Counted from the stretch's first letter, positions 12,001 through 24,335 are shown. The stretch is DNA of 64,000 nt from Dryococelus australis (GCA_029891345.1 CM057009.1:209926709-209990708), one strand, 5' to 3'. Numbers and translations: made by a program. Notes: generated by a model from the sequence alone, not told the origin.

Positions 12001-13660
12001 TTATTTTTCAGGCTTATATATAATAATTTTTTTACACATATTGATATGGCAATGCTTTATTTACAGAAATGGAGATCTCATCCCTATCACAATATTATTA
12101 TTAATTCTATATTTCGAATAGCTTTCTCAAATGCCCAATCCCAAGTTAATATCATATCCAACAACTATATAGTAGCCCAAACTTCCATATGCCCATCGAA
12201 AATTGTTTAAAATGTTTAAAATATCTCATAATATTTTGATGTCATGTCATTGTCGCTGTTAAAAATAACTGGCCAAAAATCCATTTATACATATTCTTGC
12301 AGACAAAATATTCTAATTTGTAATACTCCAAAATACCTTAACTATCTAAAATACATTCCATTATATCATATCGGTTATACCAAAACATTTCCATTAATGC
12401 CACCCAGGACAACAAAACAATCATATAAGCATGCGTATGAAATAGTCCAGCGAATTTCTCTAATAAAACATTTCATCATGTAATAGCAAAACACAAACAC
12501 AATAAAATAATACCAACAGCCATACAGTTTATCATAGTACACTATTCAACCTAAACAAAATCTCATTCCAATAGAGCATATCACCAAATCAGCAATTAAA
12601 TTGTTCCAGTAGAAAAAAACATTCTAACCATCAATACTCGCAAACTGTACCATGCCACACAGCCCTTTTAGACAGGCCTTAACAGCAAATAATAACAAAA
12701 AAAACTACAATATAATACTGTCAGGACATACAAATTACCCAACCAAATATACCAAATTCTGACAAGCCATGCTATTAGACCATATCATCCATTTGCAAAG
12801 ACTCATTATCAGCAAAACTAACATACCATACAGCCAAGATACATTAAACTTCGATACATTCATTACGACAACCACCCATCAAAATATTGTTAAACTCATA
12901 ATATTTGAGTTTATATCATACTCATTGCTAAAAAGAATGCCAAACATTCATTTCTAAATATTCTACCAGACAAACATTATAACTTGAAATACCTAAAATA
13001 ACTGAACAGAAAATAACAACATTCAATATTTACAATCCATTCCATTAGACCATATCAGTAATACCAAGCACTCTCCTTCATACCATCAATTTCAACAAAA
13101 CAACCATATAAGCTTTCCTATGAAATACTCCATCGAATTACTCAGATAAACCATAGTATCATCATCATCATTATCATCATGCAGACCTATACTTCATCTT
13201 CAGTCAGAAACAATCTCAAACATCCAATATAGTCTCAAAGCAATTGCCACTGAAGGTGGAAAACATATCCCATTTCACATTAATTAATGGAGGCTTCCCT
13301 TCATTTATTCACAGATGACTCTTTACTAGAAAAATTATCTCACCAAAAAGTATTGTATGTCTCATCTAATTACCATTTAAATTGCAAGAGAAGACCATTT
13401 CAATAGCTACACCAAACACGTAATGTTCTTTTATCCTCAGAGCTTACCCTTGTTTTGTATCTATCTAGACATTGCATACAACAGGAAGGAGAAAATGTAT
13501 AGTTGATGATAAAATTATTAAAACTAATAGTTTTCCATGCACTTTATCTTTGTTTCATACACTTATAAAAAATAAAGAGTATTGCTTTCATACACTCAAC
13601 ATATTCTCCATTGAAACTGAGTATTTATACTTTACGTTAAATTTATACTACAAATATTTT
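9056..13660. other. G-poor, C/A-rich region with recurrent ATACCAT-like words
   Basis: There is no gene. The + strand is strikingly poor in G (many 60-base lines have two to six) while C is common. Words such as CATACC, ATACCAT and ACCATAC recur at irregular spacing from about 9350 to 13120. This looks like an old, heavily diverged repeat with strong strand asymmetry. An (AC)n run is at 11375-11394 and an (AT)n run at 11683-11702. Short open frames (12244-12483, 12769-12957) have no family signature. Confidence 0.5.
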
Positions 13661-13661
13661 T

Positions 13662-14095
13662 GTGGGCAGTAAAGGTACACTTATTCGCATATATAGCAGT
13701 CCAATTACCATCTATGTAGATCTTGTAGCTGATGGCAAATGGACAGTTACTATCTGCATATTGTCTGGTTCTAAACTAGTTAGGAATGTCTTGCTGCAGT
13801 ACTTGCACTCGCTTCACAATGATCGACAAACAGTACCTTTACACTTATTCTTATGTCTAAATAGGGTATCACTACCAGTAAACTCAGCATCGCACTTATC
13901 ACAGTGGAATAACTTATATGCTGGAATGAAGAAGTAATGATTACTTTCATGTCGGTGTGCATTACAACTTTGGCTAAAAGTATTTCCATAATAACAACAT
14001 TGATACCATAATGGTTGTAGCGACTCTTCAGGAACCCTTGCTGTCGTCGATGCTTTCGGTGTTACAGATGATAAGTCTTCAACCATTGATGCCAT
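13662..14095 (-). pseudogene. C2H2-type zinc-finger protein fragment
   Basis: A 93-codon open frame on the - strand starts with Met at 14095. It carries a finger-like CCYYGNTFSQSCNAHRHESNH and then HCDKCDAEFTGSDTLFRHKN ending in Cys, a C2HC variant. After a stop at about 13814 the same frame continues with CKYCSKTFLTS, the start of a third finger. The finger style (first pair of Cys followed by SKTF/GNTF, long linkers) resembles the remnant at 43580-44165, and both begin with a short Met-led tail. It lies between the inverted arms. It could be a domesticated or transposon-carried finger protein; with the in-frame stop it is called a pseudogene. Confidence 0.6.
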
Positions 14096-14788
14096 CTTTA
14101 GCAGTGTACACAGTCATAGTAGATTATTCCACTCGTGACGATCCCTTCCACCATGGTCATTGGCAAAATTACATCCCTTCTTACATGATACATGTTTATA
14201 TACTGTTTTCGCAACAGAACAATTAGTATGTGTTATCCATTTAAACTATCTCACTGGAGGTCTGCCGAGTATGAATATGTAAAAGCAATATGCTTAATGT
14301 AGTGTTATGCGAATTATAATCAACCTGTTTATTATCTAACCTGCGAATTCATCCATCAAACTACCATTCGTTTTTACACTTATACATCTTTCAGTATTGG
14401 ATAAACTTTCTCTTTTTCTCTTGTAAACTCATTTTATTTCATGTCATGTATACATAAGAAGGAATTGTTTTAAAGGTACGTATGCGAGTTCAGTAACTCT
14501 GTCGAGTGCTGCAAGTGATTTAAGCTTTCCATATGTCAAATTAGCTGATAAAAATTATCTGAAACAGCTAGATCAACATACCATCATTTTCACTATAACT
14601 TCACGAGGAGAGCAAGAGGTTATGGATTATTTGTTGCAACGGCACACTCTCTGATTTTATGTCTAAAAATTATGTACCTAAATCTTAGGTCACTCGAACT
14701 CATTCAGAGAAAGAGAACTCTTACTCCAACGACAGACAAACTGCGAATGAGACCATCACGACTGTCTCAATATATGTCTGAAAATTAT
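14096..14788. other. unassigned non-coding sequence
   Basis: No recognisable feature. The upstream side of the zinc-finger fragment shows no clear promoter. Confidence 0.35.
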
Positions 14789-14880
14789 TTGCATTGTCTA
14801 GAATTCGAACCCACGCTACTCTTACAAGAAACTAAAGCTTAAATGAACATCTTAGACCGCTCGACAACATGACAAGTTCA
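14789..14880 (-). repeat. tRNA-Leu-like SINE head
   Basis: The - strand reads TTGTCGAGCGGTCTAAGAT (A-box and D-arm of the tRNA-Leu/Ser type). It continues through a long variable region to GCGTGGGTTCGAATTCTAGA (T-arm and B box). The outer bases TTGTC and GACAA can pair. The anticodon arm is not well formed, so this is more likely a tRNA-Leu-derived SINE or tRNA pseudogene than a functional tRNA. Confidence 0.6.
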
Positions 14881-15227
14881 GAAAAGTAATCTTATCCTTG
14901 GCTGATGTCATAGGATCTTAAACTTACTTACCATGTATGCAAAATGTACCGTTCCTAACAAAAAAACATAATTTTTTTCCAAAATTCTTAATATGCAGAA
15001 AAAGTTACAAAACCTTCGCAAATGGGAGCATTCTGAGAAAACTCAAAGACACATTCGCCCAGAATAAAACCCATAGGAATGTATCAATATATAAGTTAAT
15101 AATATATTTAAGATAGGTATATATGTGATATGATAATATATACTTATATATAATCTATATATATATCTATAAAATAGGAATATACATAATTATATATAAG
15201 ATAGGAGTATACATATAGTTATATAGT

Positions 15228-16612
15228 GGGTTAAACATTGAATGTTAAGATGCCTGCTTGCGAGTATATAAGTATATAAGCCATCGGATTCATTTTATGG
15301 GGCTGTTTGACAGTGGCAGTCGTGAAACTATTTCGAGAAGAATATATGGCCAAGGGTTCTGTTTCGCTTGCTATAATGGACTGTCTTGAGCTGTGTATAA
15401 GCAGATTATGTTTACTATGTTCTGCTGTAAAGATACTATGTGAAAGGTGGGACATTTTTAGATTCCTGTTTTTGTGTTTGTAGTCTGAAGTATGTAAAGA
15501 TATAAATAAAACAAATTATTTTAATTTCTCACTGGTGTTGTACGCTGCCTACTTCACCTGTTATATAGAGAATATTTTGGTACTTGGTTTAATCATATAT
15601 ACATACATTGAACAAAATTCGAATGGAATAGTCATGTCTACAAAAAAAGTCGAGATAATTAATAATTGACATACTCTAGTATTTAGTCTTGAACAGAGGA
15701 GACCTGAAATTAGGTTAAAAGATCTTTGTTGCTATACCCAATGTACACTTTCAGTACAACTTAAAAAAAATTAAATTAACTTAAAAAATATAAATACTTG
15801 AATATTTTTATTCTCTTATTTTAATCGAGTATTGTAACCAGTCTGTTATAAACAGTTCATGTTTAAAAAAGCACTAAGAAGCAATTATAATTTAAGCTAA
15901 CCACTATGCTTATAAAGGTCTTAAACATATATCCTGGAGCCAGAACTGTTACTTTGAAACTAAACATTTTGAGAACCTAAATCTCTGTACATCACGGCTT
16001 ACTAAATAATTATGTAAAAAGCATATAAAAACTTTCAATGTGGGTATTTGCATATAATGTAATTATTCAGACCCTAACTGAAATATAAGGAGACGATTTT
16101 AATACAGTAATTTACTTGCCTTTAAATAAATAGACAAAAAAAATTGAAAATATTAGTATTCGTAAGTTTTATATACAGATCGAAAAAAAGTATAACACAA
16201 TGTTTAATACATTAATGAGATTTTACAAAGGGAATGTTATTTCTACATTTGGATCTTATATAAAAATTTTAAGCACTTACTTTGCTGTGATTTTGTTGTG
16301 GTCCAGTGGTTAGCATGCTGACTCGTAATCGAGAGGTCCCGATTTTAAATCCTGTGCGAGCATGAGAGATTTTTCGTATTTTTAATGTTACCAGCTGTCA
16401 TGGGAAATTGTGAAATTCATAGTTTAAATTAATTAAACCAATTTTGCATTAAAATACATTAAAAATACATTTCACTTTATTTTCAAAGACACTTTTTAGC
16501 ATTTTTAAAATGATAAATAATATTAAGTGAAATATCTCTACTTATTTATAAATACATTGCTTCATAGATGACTGATTGGCAGGGCCATACAGCAGCAAGA
16601 GTGATCGCTTAA
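15228..16612 (-). repeat. right arm of the ~1.38-kb inverted repeat
   Basis: This is the intact partner of the left arm, in opposite orientation. Landmarks include AATTTCTCACTGGTGTTGTA near 15527, GAGGAGACCTGAAATT near 15697, CCAGTCTGTTATAAACAG near 15839, CATTAATGAG near 16211, and GAGTGATCGCTTAAG, which ends at 16612 at the outer boundary. Outer flanks diverge sharply from the left side beyond CTTAAG. A shorter partial copy of the inner part occurs at 36140-36290, so the sequence also exists outside this pair. Confidence 0.8.
16305..16365 (+). repeat. tRNA-like module inside right arm
   Basis: TGGTCCAGTGGTTAGCATGC is a well-kept A-box/D-arm. It is followed by an anticodon-like arm (CTGACTCGTAATCGAGAG) and a degraded B box (CCGATTTTAAATCC). 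It is the counterpart of 5775-5850. Confidence 0.6.
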
Positions 16613-16653
16613 GTTCGCATGCACTTGTCTTGGGGTCATTTATGTTCGGCCAC

Positions 16654-16654
<1 letters not shown>

Positions 16655-16686
<32 letters not shown>
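16655..16686 (+). repeat. 32-base poly-C tract
   Basis: An uninterrupted run of 32 C. The - strand is a 32-base poly-G that could form G-quadruplex structures. It lies 43 bp outside the right arm boundary and creates spurious proline-rich reading frames. Length may be unreliable in an assembly. Confidence 0.9.
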
Positions 16687-16687
<1 letters not shown>

Positions 16688-17059
16688 CTCCACAAACACA
16701 CATGGTGCCTGCCCATGTCACTGCACACGCATGTCACAGCTGGCTCGCAAACGTGTCAACGTGTGCGTGCATGCATGGTTACAAGGCTAGGCGACTTAAT
16801 TTTCGTACAAAAGTAAAAAATTGAATAAGTTAAAATAAGAAAAATATTGATTAAAATAAAAAACAAAGTATTGAAAATCAAGTATATTTTAAAAAGTCCT
16901 GCAATGAATGTACTTTACAATAGTTATATTTACCTTCTCGTGTATGGAAAATTACATATTTAAATTCGTAAATAAATATACACACACCGATTATTCGCGC
17001 GCTCTAGCAAGCAATGAAGGAACCATGTAGATTGTGGAGTGGAGCAATTGTAACTGATC

Positions 17060-17310
17060 GAACAAGTGTGACTAATTGGTCGAATGAATGAGAGAGACAA
17101 GAGAGAAAAGAAAGAGAGAAAGTGCATGTGAGAGGCAAGAGAGAAGTATGTAATAAGTGAAAGAGAAAAAAGTGGGAGAACTCCGAGAAAACCTATATAA
17201 CCAAAGAGAGATAAATAAAAATTAAAGAGAGAGATTGAATGAGCGAGACAAGAGAGGAAGAGAGAGACAAGAGAGAGAGAGAGAGCAAAAGCATGGAAAG
17301 ATAGAGCATG
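17060..17310 (+). repeat. GA-rich polypurine stretch
   Basis: A degenerate GAGA-rich segment with repeated GACAAGAGAG words, partly perfect (GA)n at 17271-17284. It has no coding function; the long open frame on the opposite strand is low-complexity. Confidence 0.75.
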
Positions 17311-18399
17311 GAAAATCGAGTTAGAAAGGTGGTATGACATCATGATCTTATGCGCCTTGAAAATACGAGTCAGGTGATATATATTGTTTAATACTCACGT
17401 ATTTAAAATTTCTAATTACAATAATAAATTAAAATTTTTAAAAATATTTATTAAAATAATATATTTTTTTAACGCCTCATTATGCGGCTGACTTTAGGGT
17501 ATCTTACACACATTGAGGAGGTGCTACAGCCACAAGAAGGAGAAAAAATTTTTTTTAGGGAATATCGGGAAATTTTTAAGGAAAATGGGAAATTTTAAGG
17601 CATTATTAGGGCTAAAACGTACGATTTTCAGTGAAAATATACGATTTTGGAGGGGGGAAATGGGGAAAAATTCAACATGATTGCTGGTGACCTTGGCACC
17701 TCGCACCTCTGCCAGAAGCCAGTGTGCTGGAAGGAACATTATCTATCTACTCAAATTATACTAAAATCAAAAATAAGGGGTGTACAGTTTAAAACTACAC
17801 ATTTTGATCAGTAGCTAAAACATATATTTTCCCCTTTGTCATCAATATTGACTTCGTAGCTCAGATGGCAAGGTGATGCTTTAATAAAACGGAATGGGAA
17901 TTTTGTGGGTTCAATCTCAAGCATTTCCAATTTTTCTTTTTTACAATTTTAATTACGGTAAATTGCGCAATATAAATAGTAGCTATCGCAAATATAGTTA
18001 TTTCCTTAATTTTTAGCATAATTCAATAAAAAAGGTATTTAATTATCCGCCCGCATCTGTCCTCGCGTATTCAATCAGAAATATTGTTTCACGTCACTTA
18101 TTAAATTAGTGAAATTGTTTCATGTCCTTTATTCAACAAGTGAAATTGTTCCAATGAAAAAACCAATGGTTTTCCACTGTTTCTAAGTGGAGCCAGTTTC
18201 ACTTATTCGAGTCATTGAATTTCACTGCGAATCACTGGTGTGCACTAATTCGAATTTAGAGTGCACAACACCAAATTAAAGGCTATATTATCATCGGTTA
18301 TCGAAAAATTAAGTCTGTGCAACGATTGGCAAATTATAAGACCGGCCAGATAAAACATACTTCACCTGAAATAAGAAACGATTTTTCGCTTTCAAAATC
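17311..18399. other. non-coding sequence with a tRNA-like SINE head at 17851-17930
   Basis: At 17851-17930 the + strand shows TTCGTAGCTCAGATGGCAAG (A-box/D-arm) and GGGTTCAATCTC (B-box) 50 bases on. This is consistent with a tRNA-derived SINE head. The rest is AT-rich and unrecognised. Confidence 0.5.
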
Positions 18400-18580
18400 G
18401 CCTGGGGTCAAAGTCATGGGTACTCGAGATGGTGGTCGGAGTAAATAATATTTTTCTCCTTGAATATTACTTTTTTTTGCCAACTATAATGATGTTATCA
18501 ATTTTTCAAGTTTAAGGTCATCCCAGGGTCATTGCTGATCAAGATCAAGGTTATGTTAATTCAAGATGGCCATCGGGGTC
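18400..18580 (+). repeat. GGTCA-rich degenerate repeat
   Basis: Recurrent GGGGTCAAAGTCATGG, AAGGTCATCCCAGGGTCATT, ATCAAGGTTATG and CAAGATGGCC words form a loose tandem block of the AGGTCAAGGTCA type. The motif resembles nuclear-receptor half sites, but the array looks like repeat DNA rather than a regulatory element. Confidence 0.5.
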
Positions 18581-20439
18581 AATATTGTAAACAATCTTGC
18601 CTGCTGTCTCTCCTCCACTAGGCTTGACTCGGAGCCTTTTAGTTCACTTTACTGCTTTGAGGACTTTTTTGGCTCACCCATCCACCTAGCTGATTTGAGG
18701 ACTCGAGCAGAAAATAAAAAATATAAACAATTCGGTTAAAACACGTTTTCCTTTCTTTACAAATTTTGTGGCGAAAATGTTGATTTTGCTGTAAAACCAT
18801 CGATTTCTAATGTAATGTTGGTGTTAAAATAGGATATGATAATGGTTGTAATGTAACATAATGGCCGCTGCGCGAAGTAATTTACTAGCTTCACACGCCA
18901 CTTAATGCTCAAGTGTCCCAGAAGGAACTATTTCGTATTAAAAATTGTTATTTTCTTATTTTATTTGTAACTCATGTTTTAAAATATCCTCTTGCCAGAA
19001 GCCTCCATTTGATGCCTATGAAGCCAATATTAAACGGAAATTATATTATATATACAGTTATTTTATTGCTGTTAAATAATTAATTTGTATATGGAATATT
19101 TTGAAGGTATTCATTTGATAACTATATTACTAGGTTAAAAAAAAAGCCTGAGTCCAAAATAACGACGGCTAGTATCCGCCATAGTGAAAATTTGGTGATG
19201 TTACCTAGCCTATGTCACCAGCGGTGTTAAGACAAATCGAACGATATCTAATTTTATAGATTCGGTTCAGCTGTTTGGGCCTTAATGTTGTACTAATGAA
19301 TAACAATACATGCAGACACACGAAAAACATTACCTTCTTTTTGGCTTCCCCATTTTCACGAAAAAATAATTGAATTTAAGTAACCACAATATTAAGGACG
19401 CAAAGACTCGGCATGTCGACATTTGAATTCAAGTATAGCTACCTTTCGAAGTAAAATTGTGATTTCAAAATTCAAGCGGTGAGATTAGACGTTTCAAAAT
19501 AATTTTATGACAATTCAAGAATCGACCCATTAGTGTGGTCGGTCTTGGTCGACTGAAACCTTTTCAATGTGCGTCGGTGCCCTCAAATACACATTGGTTC
19601 CTTAATCGGGCTACTTTGAATTTGGAATGCCCAAATGCTTGGCAACTGCATGATATGCCACCCTGTAAAATGCACATTAACAATGTGGCCCTAATCACAC
19701 TCTCTCAATTACTGCTAATGCATACTCTGAATTCTGTGATGTTCGTTCACTGTGTTGACGGTCTGACGCTTCGCACTTCCCTTATACGACTATATAGCTC
19801 TAATTGTGGTTGAACAATTGCTACACTCCGGTGGTTGATCTGAACATCACAGATCATCACAACTTTCATTATTTATAAAACCAGCAATCACGTTGCACGT
19901 ACATAATAATACAGCAAATTTAGACAGTTCATTCTTTTTTGTTAAATTTGTTCTGTAAATCAGTGTATAATGTTAGTATAAATCCAATAATAAGAACATT
20001 TTTGATTTCTTAGCCATTTGTGTATTTTAAAGATCGATTCCATAACAGTCGTCAGCTCGAGGAGACGAATATATGTAGTTAACTAACGAAACATCCTAAA
20101 CATTAGTCGAGCATTGTTTCCATATAAGCCAATAGTAGTAAAATGTCATGGGGATGATTTGAAAAGCAGGGTAGCAAGAACACTCACATGTCTTATTCTT
20201 TTTCTTGTTAGAATTTTTACCAGGCCGCAGTAGAAGAGCACAGTTTGCCACATATGATTGAATAGTGCATATGTTGTGTCAGACACATGAAAAATCTGTT
20301 GTAAGATGGCTGCACTAATGAAAAAAAAAACATTTAGAACTTGGAAGCTCATAGTGTAATTATATTTTGCATCTAGAGGGCACCTCACCAGGCGAAATTC
20401 ATAGTAAAATTTTTAAGATGTATGGTGCTTATTTTATGT
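18581..20439. other. unassigned non-coding sequence
   Basis: No recognisable gene or repeat. Open frames at 19535-19813 and on the - strand at 20146-20388 show no family motif. Confidence 0.35.
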
Positions 20440-21075
20440 CATGGAAAAAGGCTTGCATTTAATGCACAAAGTTCGATTGCAGGACACTCATGCACGATTA
20501 GCAAAGATCTGGTTGGCCAAGCACATCCACCACAGATGGCAATGTGTGCCATATTGAAGGTATGGTTCAGGAAGATCGTCGCATTCGATGCAGCGATATT
20601 GCTAAGTAACTCAGAATTTCGGTGGGTAGTGTGCAAAATATCGGTAATGAGCATCTTAGCTTCTGAAAGACATGTTCATGTTGTGTACTAATGAAATCCA
20701 AAGAAGGTCACAAAGTCAATTGCATGGGATTGTCTCTCATGCTCTCGATGCAGTTACTTCAGGAAATAATTGCAGTTCCTGCACTTTATTGCAACAGAAG
20801 ATGAAATGTGGGTGTATCACATGACCCCAGAAACAAAGCAAGCACCCTTGTCTTCGAACATAAATCGTGCTCACCTTCCAAGAAATTCAGAACACCTCCA
20901 TCCACAAATAAATTTATTGCGATGGTCTTTTGTGACCATAGTGGCACACATCTGGTGATTTCCTCACCACAGGAGTGACAGTGAATGCTACAAGTTATTG
21001 TCACACACAGGTGCAGTTGAAGGAGGCAATTTGCGAAAGACCTAGACTACGACAATTCTCAGACATTGGCACACA
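20440..21075 (+). pseudogene. mariner transposase remnant
   Basis: Pieces of a mariner (DD34D) transposase appear in order on the + strand. An HTH-linker part is at about 20555-20640 (EDRR, then DIAK and RISVGSVQNI across a stop). The catalytic start is at 20784 (HFIATEDEMWVYHMTPETKQ, which corresponds to the classic TGDETW-HHYTPETKQ with Gly changed to Glu). From 20880 to 21030 the frame carries counterparts of the PRKFK, FW-DH and VNA-YC-TL-LKEA stretches. The second and third catalytic Asp regions are absent or unrecognisable, and frameshifts and stops are frequent. Terminal inverted repeats were not located. It sits in the intron or region upstream of the Gat TM5 exon. Confidence 0.8.
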
Positions 21076-23620
21076 TGAATTGTAAAAGTGCTTCCGATGG
21101 GAGACAGTGGATCATGCTCTCTACAACGCCAAACTGCCTTTCCTGATAGCCAAATTTTGGTTATCTATCTCTTCGAACAGCTGCCTGTCTGTCAGTTGGC
21201 ATGTCAGACTCTTTCGATACTCGTCAAAAGCTATTCCGAGACCACCTCATGGATACCAACTGGATGGCCGCACATGTTCTCCTTTTGGAGTATATCAGTA
21301 CCGTACTGGCATGTCCCCACCATGACAATTATTGCTCTATGCTCAATCAGCACGAGAGAGCATTCAGTTATTGTCACAGCGGACCAGTTCATAGTCCCAA
21401 TCTCATAGTGCAGCTTGCCATCCACTCATTTCCCACATCCTATGAGACCCTCACACTCAGAGGCATTCATGGTCCGGTCGATGTACTATCCAAAGGTTTA
21501 CTGGCTGCCCAGGAGAGGATTGTAGTTGTATCTCTGCTCACATTGTCGATCCATCTCTGAGTTGGGAGACCTTCTGTTATCCCTGAGGATGATGATTTTA
21601 AAAGACTGCCACTGTGAGCCCAACCTCACTGGCTTGGATACCTGAGAAGAATCTCAGGTGTTGCCTCTCTGATTATCTGAGATTGTAACTAAATTTCTGA
21701 GGTACTAGCTAATTTTTTATGGCATAAGTTGTTTTCGTCCGCAGGTCCTTTCCATCTACTTAAATTTCTTCATGCTGAAATTCAGAGTTTATTCCCTATG
21801 CCCTAATGACATGAGCACTAGAGGTAGTCCAACACCCTACCTAGTGGATTGTCCTTGGTAAAATATGTTGGTCCATCAAACATTCGAGGAAGCTAGGAAG
21901 GACAAATAAATTCCCAGTGGAGCCAAATTTCCTTAAACCCAGGGGTGGCAGTTGCCAAAGTACCACTTGAGACTTGGGTGACCATAATGGAGTGTGTTGC
22001 TGGGCTTGGATAACTATGACATAGTACTATCCCAATACCTCAATAGCTCAGATGCCTTACTCATCCAGGGAGAACTCACCATGGAAATACATGACCCAAA
22101 TTCCCCCGTCATGTCGGACAACTTCCTGCCCTTCAGCTGGAATGTGGAACAGCTGCCTCTCGGCCAGCTCTCATATCGATCAGCATCCTGTCTTACTAGT
22201 GGTGTGCTGAAAAGCTGCCTCTGTCAGATATATTGCCATAGAGCTGCCTTTCGCTTACGTACCTCTCAGCTGCATTGACGATCTGCTTTCCTCACTAATT
22301 TGAAGCATAAAACAGCTGTCTGTCGACTACCAATTCGAATAGCACCATATTTCTCTGCCAAATGTTGTTTTTCTAACAGTCGATCATGATATTCGGTGAG
22401 CTACTGTATCCCTTAACATTTCACGTTTCCAACAACAGTCTGAAAACCTGCCAGAAAACACATTAGGCTGTAGACTACCAGGAAACACGACAGTACCAAA
22501 GACCTATGTAATGACTCGTTTTCCAACATGGATGTAGGGTGAAAATTGTTGATTCAAAATACGAATCACAGAACCTGGATGTGGATGACTTACACACTAA
22601 CTTCATAAACACTTTATTCTTGATATGATTTGATCAACATTTTACAGTCGATGAGTCTGAAGTGAGAGTAATTATTTTTAATCATTAGCATTTCAACCGA
22701 AGTCAAGTTACACTATAGTAAATATATTGGTATCTCATCATCGAACAATAAAGTGGAAAATAGTCGATATATAATAGCCCAGTAGAGAAATATATCGTTT
22801 TAGTGCATATCTACACAAGATACTAATATTTAGAGCATACAAAAGGTCGCTAAGGTTGAAGATGTGAATGTCTCGCCAGTGGTTTGGGAGGTGAAATCTC
22901 TATTGAACATTCGCCAATATTTTCAGTACAGAAAAGAATATAAATATTATTTCAGTTATTTCGTCATAATGTTTTTAATTTTGCTTGTGATATTAAAGTT
23001 TGTGTTTCATGATTTGTTATTTCCAAAAATTATCATAATCGTTATCATTCCACTTTCTGTTGAACTTTTTATTTTCATAAACCCTTTTATATGAATGTAA
23101 TTTATTTTAATTTATGACTATCCCGGCAGTAACCTTGCAGGTGTGAAAACGAATGTTTCTAATATCAGGGTCTGCTTCATGTGTTATCCCTTCGGGCGAG
23201 GTGATCTGCAGCACAAATAAACAAAATTTCGCAAACTGATTTACAATTCAGTAACCACAGATCTAATATACAAATATATACATAGCCAATGTATGTATTT
23301 CACTTATCAAAAATCATGATTTTAAAGTCAAAAGAATATTGATTTTATTTTTAAAAAGTCATCCAAATATACTGTATTTCTATGTGAGCTGTATTATTAC
23401 TTTCTTGATGGGCGTACTAAGTTTAAATGATGTGTGTTCTCAGATGGGAGAAAAAGTGTTTAAATTTAAGGTAGTTTTGACCTTAGAGAAACACTTGGAT
23501 TTTTAATTGTGTGCAAGTAGTAATTTATTATTGTATTTTGTTTATTTTTTTGTTGATGTGTAGGATAATATATATTTTGCATGCAGTTTACCATGCGAAA
23601 TTAATGTAGATTGTTGTTTC
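21076..23620. other. unassigned sequence upstream of the TM5 exon
   Basis: 21090-22280 is less AT-rich, with overlapping open frames of 60-119 codons in several phases (for example 21201-21560), none with a recognisable domain. It may be decayed transposon. 22300-23620 is AT-rich and ends in the acceptor of the exon at 23624. Confidence 0.35.
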
Positions 23621-23623
23621 CAG

Positions 23624-23758
23624 GTTGTATATTTTACAGCATTATTCCCATATGTTTTGCTGACCGTCCTGCTGATAAGAGGAGTGACTTTGCCGGGAGC
23701 CGCAGAGGGTATTCGTTTCTACATCAGTCCTAATCTTTCAAAACTACAGGAATCTGAG
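23624..23758 (+). CDS. Gat: GABA transporter (SLC6) internal exon, TM5 region
   Basis: This is an internal exon of a sodium- and chloride-dependent GABA transporter, a plasma-membrane protein that takes up GABA from the extracellular space. It has 45 codons and begins [20 protein letters not shown], the transmembrane segment 5 signature of SLC6 GABA carriers, followed by the [16 protein letters not shown] loop. A pyrimidine-rich tract and CAG precede it at 23621-23623, and a GT donor (gtattt, weak) follows at 23759. Both splice phases are 0, matching the next exon, which starts with the V of the conserved SEVW motif. The exon carrying TM4 should lie upstream but I could not find it in this window. 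Assignment to the GABA subgroup rather than another SLC6 carrier comes from residue-level resemblance to known GAT proteins. Confidence 0.88.
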
Positions 23759-24231
23759 GTATTTACATTGTGTGTATAACATTTACTAATTTAAGTTACA
23801 TCAAATAATCCTGTCGATATTTACGAAGTTAAAAATAATCAATATAAAATATTTCCCTGTGGTTGTTTCCTGAGTGCTAATTTATGCGTGGCAGCTACTT
23901 GCATCTTCGTTTAAGTTAGTTGTTAACTATTTACTAAAAGATTTATTCTTATTATAGGGAGACGTTTAAAAAGTAATAAAACAATCAGTTTCTCTTAGAT
24001 TGCCCACATGCCACACAACACAAATTATTTTCACTGTGTAGTTTATCAATGTTGATAAGTAATTTTTTTTTAATTACGAAGGTGTCTAGTTTTCGACTTA
24101 ATATTTGATTCATCAGGATAGCTGATAATGAAGTTGGTACCATAGAAGAATGAAATGAATTTCGCAAATTGCCTCGAAATAGGAAAATAGGCATATATGT
24201 CTGCGACTTCATGTCTGTTTGAAAGAGTAAC

Positions 24232-24248
24232 CACACACACACACACAC

Positions 24249-24335
<87 letters not shown>

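Noticed and set aside
16576..16824. Proline-rich open frames
   Set aside because: They are produced by the 32-base poly-C tract and have no start context or domain.
14789..17930. Functional tRNA genes at 14789-14880, 16305-16365 and 17851-17930
   Set aside because: A- and B-box-like sequences are present but anticodon arms and acceptor stems do not fold well, and two lie in dispersed repeats. They are best read as tRNA-derived SINE heads.
18400..18580. Cluster of nuclear-receptor response elements
   Set aside because: The AGGTCA-like words occur in a loose degenerate tandem repeat and lie far from any identified promoter.
21088..21560. Three overlapping frames of 72-119 codons on the + strand
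   Set aside because: No domain or motif is recognised in any of them, and they overlap in different frames just after a mariner remnant. They may be decayed transposon, but I could not support a call.
22864..23094. 76-codon hydrophobic frame just before the TM5 exon
   Set aside because: Although it is membrane-like, it does not resemble SLC6 TM3 or TM4, lacks splice sites and is AT-rich by composition.
1..23600. Search for upstream Gat exons (TM1 WRFPY, TM3, TM4)
   Set aside because: No SLC6 N-terminal motifs were seen by reading. They may lie further upstream; a translated search would settle this.
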